Assembly (NCBI RefSeq): GCF_002920615.1
Contig: NZ_PQSU01000042.1
Coordinates: 1 to 64,000, forward strand
Source: Streptomyces sp. Ru62
GTDB lineage: Bacteria; Actinomycetota; Actinomycetes; Streptomycetales; Streptomycetaceae
Direction: 5' to 3'
Length of the DNA stretch: 64,000 nt
The translations under genes and the position numbers were made by a program. The notes beneath the pieces are model-generated. The model made no database searches. It saw only the letters and a program-made list of their open reading frames with translations, and was not told the origin of the DNA. Of the stretch, positions 43,107-50,997 are shown one piece after another. Positions within the stretch are counted from its first letter, which is position 1. Each line of letters starts with the position of its first letter.

Positions 43107-44144
43107 GTGGCGTCCAACCGGCCTGTCCCAGAAGCCCCGTTCATACCGGCACAGCGCGAGCCCGAGACCTTCGGGTACGGCGCCTACCACGCCGAGGAGG
43201 GCCCCTGGGAGGAGTGGAACCCCACCGAGGAGTCCGTCGCCCCGGTGCGCGGCCGGCATCGCGTCGCCAAGCAGCGCGGCGGCTTCGCGCGCAGCTCCAC
43301 CGTCCTGGGCGTCGGCGTCATGGCCGCGGTCGGCGCGGGCGGCATGGCCAGCGCCAACACCGGCAAGCCGCCGGTCTCCATCTCCCTGCCGGACCTGCCC
43401 TCGGTCGGCTCCCTCTTCCGCGACGACTCCGCCGACCCCCAGCCGGCCGAGGCCGCCACGGCCACGCTGAGCACCGTCGGCGTGACCACGGCCGCCGGCG
43501 AGGACAGCGCCGACGCGGGCGAGGCGCTGCGCAACCGGATCATGGCCCAGGCCGAGCAGCAGCAGGGCCAGGCCGACAGCAAGGCCACCGCCGCCGCGGT
43601 CGCCGCCGCCGAGAAGCAGAGCGCCGACGCCGCCGCCCAGGCCGAGAAGGAGGCCGCCGCCAAGGCCGCCGAGGCCAAGGAGAAGGCGGAGGCCGCCGCC
43701 GCGAAGAAGGCCGAGGAGGAGCGGCTGGCGAAGCTGGCCGCGCAGTACACGCTGCCCACCTCCTCGTACACGATCACCTCTACCTTCGGCCAGGCCGGCG
43801 GGATGTGGTCCTCCGGCTACCACACCGGTCTCGACTTCGCCGCCCCCACCGGCACCCTGATCAAGGCCGTGCACAGCGGCACGATCACCGAAGCGGGCTG
43901 GGCCGGCTCCTACGGCTACCGCACGATCCTCACCCTGGACGACGGCACCGAGCTGTGGTTCTGCCACCAGTCCTCGATCAGCGTCTCCGTCGGCCAGAAG
44001 GTCACCACCGGCGAGGTCATCGGCCGCGTCGGCGCCACCGGCAACGTCACCGGGTCGCACGTCCACATGGAGGTCCACCCCGGCGGGCAGGCCACCGGCA
44101 TCGACCCGATGGCGTGGCTGCGCGACAAGGGCCTCAACCCCTGA
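43107..44144 (+). CDS. Exported M23-family peptidoglycan endopeptidase
   Basis: A 345-residue protein. A disordered acidic N-terminus (1-50), a twin-basic/hydrophobic segment (~62-84: STVLGVGVMAAVGAGGMAS) that may be an unusual export signal or membrane anchor, a long Ala/Glu/Lys coiled coil (~145-215), and a C-terminal LytM/M23 domain with zinc ligands in HTGLDFAAP and SHVHMEVHPGG. The GTG at 43107 follows AAAGGAG. The c-di-AMP riboswitch in its leader ties its production to cell-wall/osmotic state. Both key histidine motifs are present, so it should be active. Confidence 0.93.
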   Translation: MASNRPVPEAPFIPAQREPETFGYGAYHAEEGPWEEWNPTEESVAPVRGRHRVAKQRGGFARSSTVLGVGVMAAVGAGGMASANTGKPPVSISLPDLPSVGSLFRDDSADPQPAEAATATLSTVGVTTAAGEDSADAGEALRNRIMAQAEQQQGQADSKATAAAVAAAEKQSADAAAQAEKEAAAKAAEAKEKAEAAAAKKAEEERLAKLAAQYTLPTSSYTITSTFGQAGGMWSSGYHTGLDFAAPTGTLIKAVHSGTITEAGWAGSYGYRTILTLDDGTELWFCHQSSISVSVGQKVTTGEVIGRVGATGNVTGSHVHMEVHPGGQATGIDPMAWLRDKGLNP

Positions 44145-44241
44145 CGGTCCCGTCCCCGCGCGGGAATCCTTGCGGGAACTTGGCGAGAACTCCGCCCCGG
44201 CGGTGGGATGCGATCACCCACCGCCGGTGTTGACACGACGT

Positions 44242-45186
44242 ATGACGTCACTTCGTAAACTCGGTTCCTCCGACCTTGAGGTCTTCCCCCTCTCCCTCGG
44301 CGGCAACGTCTTCGGCTGGACCGCCGACGAACAGACCTCCTTCGCCGTCCTCGACGCCTACACCGCCGCGGGCGGCAATTTCATCGACACCGCCGACTCC
44401 TACTCCGCCTGGATCGAGGGCAACCAGGGCGGCGAGTCGGAGACGATCATCGGCAAGTGGGTCAAGGCCCGCGGCAACCGCTCCGAGGTCGTCATCGCCA
44501 CCAAGGTCAGCCAGCACCCGGAGTACCAGGGCCTGTCCGCCGCCAACATCAAGGCCGCCGCCGACGCCTCCCTGCGCCGCCTGGGCACCGACCACATCGA
44601 CCTCTACTACACCCACTTCGACAAGCCGGAGGTGCCGGTCGAGGAGATCATCGGCGCGCTGGACGAACTGGTGAAGGCCGGGAAGGTGCGGCACATCGCC
44701 GCCTCCAACATCAGCCCCGAGCGGCTGCGGGCCTCCCTCGACTTCTCCGACCGCGAGGGCCTCGCCCGCTACGTCGCCCTCCAGCCGCACTACAACCTGG
44801 TGTCCCGGGACACCTACGAGGGCCCGCTGCAGGAGCTCGTCGCCCGCGAGGGCCTGTCCGCCGTCCCGTACTTCTCCCTCGCCTCGGGCTTCCTCACCGG
44901 CAAGTACCGGCCCGGCAAGACCGTCGACAGCGCCCGTGCCGAAGGAGCCCGGAAGCACGCGGAATCCGAGCGCGGCCAGAAGGTCCTCGCGGCCCTGGAC
45001 GAGATCGCCGCGGCCCACGAGGCCCCGGACGCCACGGTCGCCCTGGCCTGGCTCGCCGCCCAGCCCACGGTCACGGCCCCGATCGCCTCGGCGAGGACCG
45101 TGGAACAGCTTCCGGCGCTGCTGGGGGTCGCGGAGCTGAAGCTGACGGACGCCGAGGTGGCCCGGCTGACGGAGGCGTCCGCTTAG
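44242..45186 (+). CDS. Aldo/keto reductase
   Basis: A 314-residue TIM-barrel oxidoreductase using NADPH. Catalytic residues are visible: Asp and Tyr in FIDTADSYSAW (about 47-57), Lys in VVIATKVSQ and His in DLYYTHFDKP. ATG 44242 begins the conserved MTSLRKLGSSDLEVFPLSLGG region; an in-frame ATG at 44170 would add 24 non-conserved residues. Substrate unknown; closest in style to oxidoreductases of the AKR11/12 kind. Confidence 0.9.
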   Translation: MTSLRKLGSSDLEVFPLSLGGNVFGWTADEQTSFAVLDAYTAAGGNFIDTADSYSAWIEGNQGGESETIIGKWVKARGNRSEVVIATKVSQHPEYQGLSAANIKAAADASLRRLGTDHIDLYYTHFDKPEVPVEEIIGALDELVKAGKVRHIAASNISPERLRASLDFSDREGLARYVALQPHYNLVSRDTYEGPLQELVAREGLSAVPYFSLASGFLTGKYRPGKTVDSARAEGARKHAESERGQKVLAALDEIAAAHEAPDATVALAWLAAQPTVTAPIASARTVEQLPALLGVAELKLTDAEVARLTEASA

Positions 45187-45247
45187 CCCGTCCCACCCCG
45201 CGAGAGGGCGGCCCGGCGGTGCCGGAGGATCCCCGCCGGCCCCCTGA

Positions 45248-46543
45248 CTACGTCCGGTACGGGTTGTACGCGGGATACGGCACCGCCGCGTACCCGTACG
45301 GCGCCGCCCCCCAGTACACCGGCGCGGGAACGGACGCCCGGCTCGCGTACTCCAGCGCGGGCCGGGCGACCTCCCTGCGCTTCCACAGCTCGTCCAGCAG
45401 CTCCCGCTCCCGGACGACGAAGTCGGCGCCGGCCCGGCCCTTCCGGCCCCGGTGCCGCAGGAACGCCAGCGAGGTCGCGTACGCCTCGTACCGGGCCACC
45501 TCGCGCGCCGCCTGGCGCCCGTGGTGGTGCCGGGCGTAGTCCCGGGCCATCCGGCGCGCCCGCATCGACCCGAGCGCGAACGGCTCGGCCGGCCCCAGCC
45601 ACCCGGCCAGCACGTACGTGGGCAGCTCCGCCCGCACGGTCCGCAGCTCCCGCTGCCGGGTCCAGATCGCGAGCCAGGTCACCACCGCGAACGCGGGCAC
45701 CATGAAGGCGCCGTAGACGGCGAAGAAGCCGTACTCGCCGAAGGTGGAGGAGCCGTTCCAGAAGGCGTGCATGCCCATCGCGAGCAGCAGCCCGCAGAAC
45801 GGCAGCAGCGCCCGCCGCGCGTGCTGCCGCTCGGCGGACAGCGCGGCGACGCCGAAGCCGATGCCGGTGAGGACGGTGAACAGGGGGTGCGCGAACGGGG
45901 ACATCACGATGCGCACGAAGAAGGTGGCGGCGGTGACGGAGGCGATGCCGCGGTCGCCGGTGAGCTGGTCGGTCCCGAAGGCCGTACCGAGGTAGAGGAT
46001 GTTCTCGGTGAACGCGAACCCGGTGGCGGTGACGCCCGCGATCACCACCCCGTCCACGATCCCGGTGAAGTCACGTCGGCGGAAGAGGAACACCAGCAGG
46101 ACGGCCGCGGCCTTCGCGGACTCCTCCACGATGGGGGCTATCACGGTCGCGCCCAGCGTGTCGGCACTGGCCGGATCCGCGGTCGAGGTGGCTATCCACT
46201 TGGTCGCGAAACTGTTGGCCACGATGGCGATCAGCGCCGCCGCACAGGCCCCCCAGGCGAAGGAGAAGACCAGGTTCCGCCAGGGGCCCGGCTCCACGCG
46301 GTCCAGCCACCGGAAGGCGGCCATCAGCCAGGGCACGGGCAGCACGGCCAGCCCCAGACCGACGAGGAAGCCCTCCGTACCGGTCTGCCGCCGTACGAGC
46401 GCGAGGATGACCAGGCCGGACAGGGCCAGCAGGGAAGTCAAAGCTCCGTACCGCACCCACCTGCGCTGCCACCAGTGCGGGTGGCGGAGCACACCGTCGC
46501 CGGGGCTCGGGGGATACATCGGAAACGGAGGACTGGTGGCCAC
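45248..46543 (-). CDS. PrsW-family intramembrane metalloprotease
   Basis: A 431-residue membrane protein with about nine helices between residues 30 and 300. PrsW motifs are complete: EESAK (metal ligand Glu-Glu), ENILYLG, SPFAHPLFT and HAFWNGS, the conserved His/Glu presumed zinc ligands. The C-terminal ~130 residues form a charged, partly helical, then Tyr/Pro-rich cytoplasmic tail. In Bacillus, PrsW cleaves the anti-sigma factor RsiW; the target here is unknown. GTG start at 46543, 42 bp after trmB on the same strand, probably one operon lhgO-trmB-prsW. Confidence 0.9.
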   Translation of the reverse strand: MATSPPFPMYPPSPGDGVLRHPHWWQRRWVRYGALTSLLALSGLVILALVRRQTGTEGFLVGLGLAVLPVPWLMAAFRWLDRVEPGPWRNLVFSFAWGACAAALIAIVANSFATKWIATSTADPASADTLGATVIAPIVEESAKAAAVLLVFLFRRRDFTGIVDGVVIAGVTATGFAFTENILYLGTAFGTDQLTGDRGIASVTAATFFVRIVMSPFAHPLFTVLTGIGFGVAALSAERQHARRALLPFCGLLLAMGMHAFWNGSSTFGEYGFFAVYGAFMVPAFAVVTWLAIWTRQRELRTVRAELPTYVLAGWLGPAEPFALGSMRARRMARDYARHHHGRQAAREVARYEAYATSLAFLRHRGRKGRAGADFVVRERELLDELWKRREVARPALEYASRASVPAPVYWGAAPYGYAAVPYPAYNPYRT

Positions 46544-46585
46544 GGCATCGACCCTAACGGTGGCGGGACGAGGGGCTGGAACGGA

Positions 46586-47419
46586 TTATCGGTCCTGCTC
46601 AGCGGTGCTGTGCGGGACCCGCCGGAACAGCAGGTCGTTCACCACATGTCCCTTGTCCAGTCCCTGCCCCTCGAAACGGGTCAGTGGCCGGAACTCCGGG
46701 CGTGGCGCGAAACCACCGTCCGCCTGGGTGTTCTCGAAGTCGGGGTGGGCGGTGAGCACGTCCAGCATCTGCTCGGCGTACGGCTCCCAGTCGGTCGCGC
46801 AGTGCAGGAGCGCACCGGGCCTCATCCGGGACGCGGCGAGCGTCAGGAACTCGGGCTGGATGAGCCGCCGCTTGTGGTGCCGCTTCTTGGGCCAGGGGTC
46901 GGGGAAGTAGACGCGCAGCCCGTCCAGCGAGTCCGGACCGAGCATCTCCCGGAGCAGGATGATCGCGTCGCCGTTGCCCACCCGGACGTTGGACAGACCG
47001 TTCCGGTCGGCGAGACCCAGCAGGTTCCCCTGGCCGGGGGTGTGCACGTCGACGGCCAGGATGTTGGTGTCCGGGTCGCCCGCGGCCATCCGCGCGGTGG
47101 CCTCGCCCATCCCGAACCCGATCTCCAGGACCACGGGCCGGTCGTTGCCGAACAGCTCGCCGAGATCGATCACCCGCTGCCCGTCGATGTCCAGCCCCCA
47201 CTTGGGCCACAGCCGCTGCAACGCGTCGGCCTGCCCGGCCGTCACCCGGCTCCGCCGCGGCTGGAAGCTGCGGATCCGCCGCTCGAAGTGCGACCCGGCC
47301 GGATCGGCCTTGGGCCCGTCGGGAAAGCGCGGCTCGCCCTTGGCCCGGGTGTGCCGGACGGGGCCACCGGGGCTGTGGGGGGCCGGGGACGGGGCGGGGG
47401 GGTTCAGGGAGTCAGACAC
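46586..47419 (-). CDS. trmB: tRNA (guanine-N7)-methyltransferase
   Basis: A 277-residue SAM-dependent enzyme methylating G46 of tRNA. SAM motif LEIGFGMGEAT (about 98-108), the TrmB signature YFPDPWPKKRHHKRRL (about 164-179) and FRPLTRFEGQG near the C-terminus. The first ~45 residues are a Pro-rich extension common in actinobacterial forms. GTG start at 47419. Confidence 0.95.
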   Translation of the reverse strand: MSDSLNPPAPSPAPHSPGGPVRHTRAKGEPRFPDGPKADPAGSHFERRIRSFQPRRSRVTAGQADALQRLWPKWGLDIDGQRVIDLGELFGNDRPVVLEIGFGMGEATARMAAGDPDTNILAVDVHTPGQGNLLGLADRNGLSNVRVGNGDAIILLREMLGPDSLDGLRVYFPDPWPKKRHHKRRLIQPEFLTLAASRMRPGALLHCATDWEPYAEQMLDVLTAHPDFENTQADGGFAPRPEFRPLTRFEGQGLDKGHVVNDLLFRRVPHSTAEQDR

Positions 47420-47452
47420 AGTACGACCGATTTTACGGGTGCCGACGGGCCG

Positions 47453-48670
47453 CTACAGCGAGCCGAGCATCGCCAGCGCCCGGCGTCCGATCTCCCGCCC
47501 GATCGGCAGCGACGCCGTGGCCGCGGGCGAGGGCGCGTTCAGCACGTGCACCGCCCGCGCCCCCTCCCGGATCAGGAAGTCGTCCACCAGCGTCCCGTCC
47601 CGCAGCACCGCCTGCGCCCGCACCCCGGCCGGGGCCCGCACCAGATCCCCGGCCTCCACACCGGGCAGCAGTCTTCGCACGGCCTCCAGGAACGCGCCCT
47701 TGGACACCGAACGGCGCAGCTCACCGGCGCCGTACCGCCAGTGCCGTCGGGCGATCGCCCAGGATCCCGGCCATGCGACCGTCCCGGCCAGCTCCCGGGG
47801 CCGTACGATCCCCCAGTCGTACCCCTCCCGGGCGAGCGCCGGCACCGCGTTGGGCCCGATGTGCACGCCCCCGTCGATCCCGCGCGTCAGGTGCACCCCG
47901 AGGAACGGGAACGCCGGGTCCGGCACCGGATACACCAGCCCCCGCACCAGTTCCGGCCGCGCCAGCTCGTAGTACTCCCCGCGGAACGGCACGATCCGCA
48001 CCTCGGGGTCGTCGCCGGTCAGCCGCGCCACCTCGTCGCAGTACAGCCCGGCGCAGTTCACCAGCACGCGCGCGCGGACGACGTCCCCGGTCGCGGTGAG
48101 CACGGCCACGCCCCGCTCCGGCCGCCGGTCCACGCGGACGACCCGGGCGCCGTACCGGATCTCCGCCCCCGAGGCCCGCGCCAGCTCGCCCGCGACGCCC
48201 ACGAAGTCGCACACCCCGGTCGTACCGACGTGTATGGCGGCGAGGCCGCGCACCTCGGGTTCGTACTCGGTGATCTGCGCCGGTCCCAGTTCCCGCACCG
48301 GGATGCCGTTCTCCCGGCCGCGCTGCACCAGCGCGTGCAGCCGTGGCAGCTCGTCCCGCTCGGTGGCGACGATCAGCTTGCCGGTGACGGCGTGCGCGAT
48401 GCCGTACTCGGCGCAGAACTTCACCATCTCGGCGGCGCCCCGCACCGCGTACCGCGCCTTGAGTGAATCCGGCCGGTAGTAGATCCCGCTGTGGATGACC
48501 CCGCTGTTGCGCCCCGTCTGGTGCCGGGCCGGCCCCGGCTCCTTCTCCAGCACGATCACGCGCGTACCGGGCGCGGCCCGGGTGATCGCATACGCGGTCG
48601 ACAGCCCGACGATCCCCCCACCGATGACGAGCACATCACAGTCGTACGCCCCGGCCCGCACCTGCACCAC
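47453..48670 (-). CDS. lhgO: L-2-hydroxyglutarate oxidase (FAD-dependent)
   Basis: A 405-residue DAO-family flavoenzyme that oxidises L-2-hydroxyglutarate to 2-oxoglutarate, feeding electrons to the quinone pool in known relatives. FAD-binding VLVIGGGIVGLSTAY (about 14-28), ATG-like motif RHQTGRNSGVIHSGIYY (about 49-65), and the C-terminal FLIREGARAVHVLNAPSPAATAS with the second FAD contact. GTG 48670 is close to GGAGGCGGAG; a GTG one codon later is equally possible. First gene of the lhgO-trmB-prsW group. Confidence 0.9.
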   Translation of the reverse strand: MVQVRAGAYDCDVLVIGGGIVGLSTAYAITRAAPGTRVIVLEKEPGPARHQTGRNSGVIHSGIYYRPDSLKARYAVRGAAEMVKFCAEYGIAHAVTGKLIVATERDELPRLHALVQRGRENGIPVRELGPAQITEYEPEVRGLAAIHVGTTGVCDFVGVAGELARASGAEIRYGARVVRVDRRPERGVAVLTATGDVVRARVLVNCAGLYCDEVARLTGDDPEVRIVPFRGEYYELARPELVRGLVYPVPDPAFPFLGVHLTRGIDGGVHIGPNAVPALAREGYDWGIVRPRELAGTVAWPGSWAIARRHWRYGAGELRRSVSKGAFLEAVRRLLPGVEAGDLVRAPAGVRAQAVLRDGTLVDDFLIREGARAVHVLNAPSPAATASLPIGREIGRRALAMLGSL

Positions 48671-48731
48671 CTCCGCCTCCGATAGTGCACTGCGCCACTG
48701 ACAACGGCTTCAAACGCCGGGGTGCGGCAGC

Positions 48732-48758
48732 GTTCCCCCAAGGGGCGCGGGGAACTGC
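48732..48758. repeat. Dispersed Streptomyces intergenic repeat, copy A
   Basis: GTTCCCCCAAGGGGCGCGGGGAACTGC: an imperfect palindrome (GTTCCCC...GGGGAAC) of a type common between Streptomyces genes. An inverted copy is at 53143-53168. Confidence 0.75.
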
Positions 48759-48825
48759 CCGAACAACCACAGACCACCCGCGGCCGTACGAGGAAAGGAA
48801 CCAGGCACCCCCGTGGCGTCCGTTC

Positions 48826-50250
48826 CTACGCCGGAGCCATCAGCAGGGGCCGGGCCCGCTCCCGCAGCTCCACCACCCGCGGTTCGTCCCCGTACGGCTC
48901 CAGCCGGTGCAGCAGATCCTTCACGTACTCCGTCGTCCGTGCCGACGAGATCCGCCCGGCCACCTCCACGGCCCGCACCCCCTGCTCGCACGCCGCGTCG
49001 AGGTTGCCGGACTCCAGCTCGGCGACCGCGGAGACGACCAGGCGCAGCCCGTGCGACCGCACGAACTCCTCCGTCGGCTTCGACAGCGCCTGCTCGGTGA
49101 ACCTCCGCACCTGACGCGGCGCCTTCAGGTCCCGGTAGCACTCGGCGGCGTCCGCGGCGAACCGGTCGTATCCGTAGAAACCGAGCCAGGACGGGTCGTT
49201 GTCGCCAGGACGGGACCGTTCCAGCCAGCTCTCCGCCGCCTTCAGTGCCGCGCCGGCCGCCTGAGCGTCTCCCGCGCGCGCGTGTGCCCGTGCCTCGACC
49301 AGCCGGAAGAAGCTCATCGTCCGCGCGGTGGCCAGCCCCCGGTTCCGCTCCAGCGCGGCCTGCGCCAGATCGACGCCCTCGTCGCCGAAGCCCCGGTAGG
49401 TCGCCTGCAGCGACATGGACGCGAGGACGTAACCCCCGAGCGGGACGTCCGCCGCCGCGCGCGCGAGCCGCAGCGCCTGGATGTAGTACCGCTGCGCGGC
49501 CTCCTGCTGCCCGGTGTCGAAGGCCATCCACCCGGCGAGCCGGGTCAGTTCCGCCGAGGCGCCGAACAGGGCCCGGCCGACCTCGTCGGAGTAGGAGCCG
49601 AGCAGCAGCGGGGCCGCCTCCACCCGCAGGCACTCCGGCACCATCGAGGAACGCCAGTCCCCGCCGCCGTACTTGGAGTCCCACCGTCTGGCGTCCTCGG
49701 CGGCCTCGCGGAGCTTCTGCACATCGCTGTGGCCGACTTTGATCGGTGCGCCGGACCCCTCGGCGGAGCCCGCCTCCCGCGCGACCGAGCTGTCGGCGGG
49801 GGTTATCAGCCAGCGTGAGGCGGGCGTTGCGTATGCGCTGACTGCGAACGACCCGGCGAGCGACTGCCAGATGCCGCCGGAGCCGGCGCGGCGGCCGGCG
49901 AGGTCGAGGCGGTACAGCTCCGTCGCGGACCTCACCGCCTGGCCCACGTCCCTCGGGAAGGCGAGACCCACTTCGGGCGCGGGATCGGCGTCCGCCAGGC
50001 CGATCTCGTGGAGCGGCACCGGCCGGCCGAGCTTCTGGCCGATGGCGGCGGCGATGAGGTGCGGCGCCGCACCCTGCGGCACCATGCCCTTCGACACCCA
50101 GCGCGCCACGGACGTCTTGTCGTAGCGAAGCGTCAACCCGCGTTGTGCGCCAAGGTCGTTGACGCGGCGGGCGAGTCCCGCGTTGCTGATTCCCGCGAGG
50201 GCGAGAACGGCGCCGAGCTTCTCGTTCGGCCCGCGTTGCTCCCTGGACAT
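48826..50250 (-). CDS. NsdA/NsdB-like sporulation-associated regulator
   Basis: A 474-residue protein: an N-terminal XRE-type helix-turn-helix-like region (NEKLGAVLALAGISNAGLARRVND ... TSVARWVSKG, about 8-54) and a long all-helical TPR-like region (~150-460). It resembles the Streptomyces regulators NsdA and NsdB and the sporulation-associated protein at the equivalent position, which repress development and antibiotic production. I chose ATG 50250; upstream the frame stays open but loses coding character. Monocistronic, divergent from the next gene across ~750 bp. Confidence 0.82.
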   Translation of the reverse strand: MSREQRGPNEKLGAVLALAGISNAGLARRVNDLGAQRGLTLRYDKTSVARWVSKGMVPQGAAPHLIAAAIGQKLGRPVPLHEIGLADADPAPEVGLAFPRDVGQAVRSATELYRLDLAGRRAGSGGIWQSLAGSFAVSAYATPASRWLITPADSSVAREAGSAEGSGAPIKVGHSDVQKLREAAEDARRWDSKYGGGDWRSSMVPECLRVEAAPLLLGSYSDEVGRALFGASAELTRLAGWMAFDTGQQEAAQRYYIQALRLARAAADVPLGGYVLASMSLQATYRGFGDEGVDLAQAALERNRGLATARTMSFFRLVEARAHARAGDAQAAGAALKAAESWLERSRPGDNDPSWLGFYGYDRFAADAAECYRDLKAPRQVRRFTEQALSKPTEEFVRSHGLRLVVSAVAELESGNLDAACEQGVRAVEVAGRISSARTTEYVKDLLHRLEPYGDEPRVVELRERARPLLMAPA

Positions 50251-50997
50251 GCGCCACCCCTCGACACAGACGGCTGCCGCGCTGGCATAACCACGCGGCA
50301 TTCGTAAACACAGCGTAGTTCGCCGCATCCCAAGCGTTAAGGGGCATTGTTCCGGTTGGCGGGATTGTGGTCCGTACGGAAGTCGGGGCCCTGTACGCAC
50401 CGTGCACGGGCTGTCGCCGCGTGCCCCCGCACGTGTGGCCGTGCGCCCGTCCGTGCGCTCTTCTCCGGCCACCCGGGGAGCGGTTCCATGGCTCTTGCGT
50501 GGGTCGGCCCGCTGTACTGGATCCAGTGGGCTGGGGGACACCGCCACCTTCATCCCCGCGGGTGGCGGACCGGTCCGGGAGGCGATACCCGTCTCCCGGA
50601 CCGTGCGCGCGTGTGGACCGCCGCGCGCTCCGCAGGCCTGTACGGAGCGTGCTCATCTCCGGCGCCCCTCCAGTTAATTGGCCGAAAATCGCCCCCTGTT
50701 GTGTGCGCTCAATTGCCGCTCCGACCATGCAACTTGAGGGCGTGAAGGGCGGTTTGGGGGAGCGCACAGGGGGCGCATTCGCGCCGGACCCGTGCGGTGC
50801 CGTCCGGTCGGCACCCGCCCCGCAGACGCCTGCCGTCCGCCAACTCCCCAGGCCCGCCCTGCGTGTCTCCCCCGACTTCCCTTCGACTTTCCCTCGATCG
50901 AAGGCGGTGCCGCCGTCCCTCTCCCGCGCGCCCTTCATGGCAGCATGGGGTCCGGTTCGTACGGTGCACTGTTCGTCCACAGCCTGTGGAGGCGTCG
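50251..50997. other. Long divergent intergenic region
   Basis: 747 bp without a supported gene. It must hold promoters for the divergent regulator and asparagine-synthase-like genes. A local AT-rich stretch at 50665-50745 contains a near-palindrome CCAGTTAATTGG (50668-50679) and CTCAATTGCC. No precursor-peptide-like small gene with a ribosome site was found on either strand by eye. Confidence 0.5.

Noticed and set aside
50797..50997. N-terminal extension of the asparagine-synthase-like protein or a lasso precursor
   Set aside because: The frame is open but reads as Pro/Arg-rich low complexity; GGAGG clearly marks ATG 50998.
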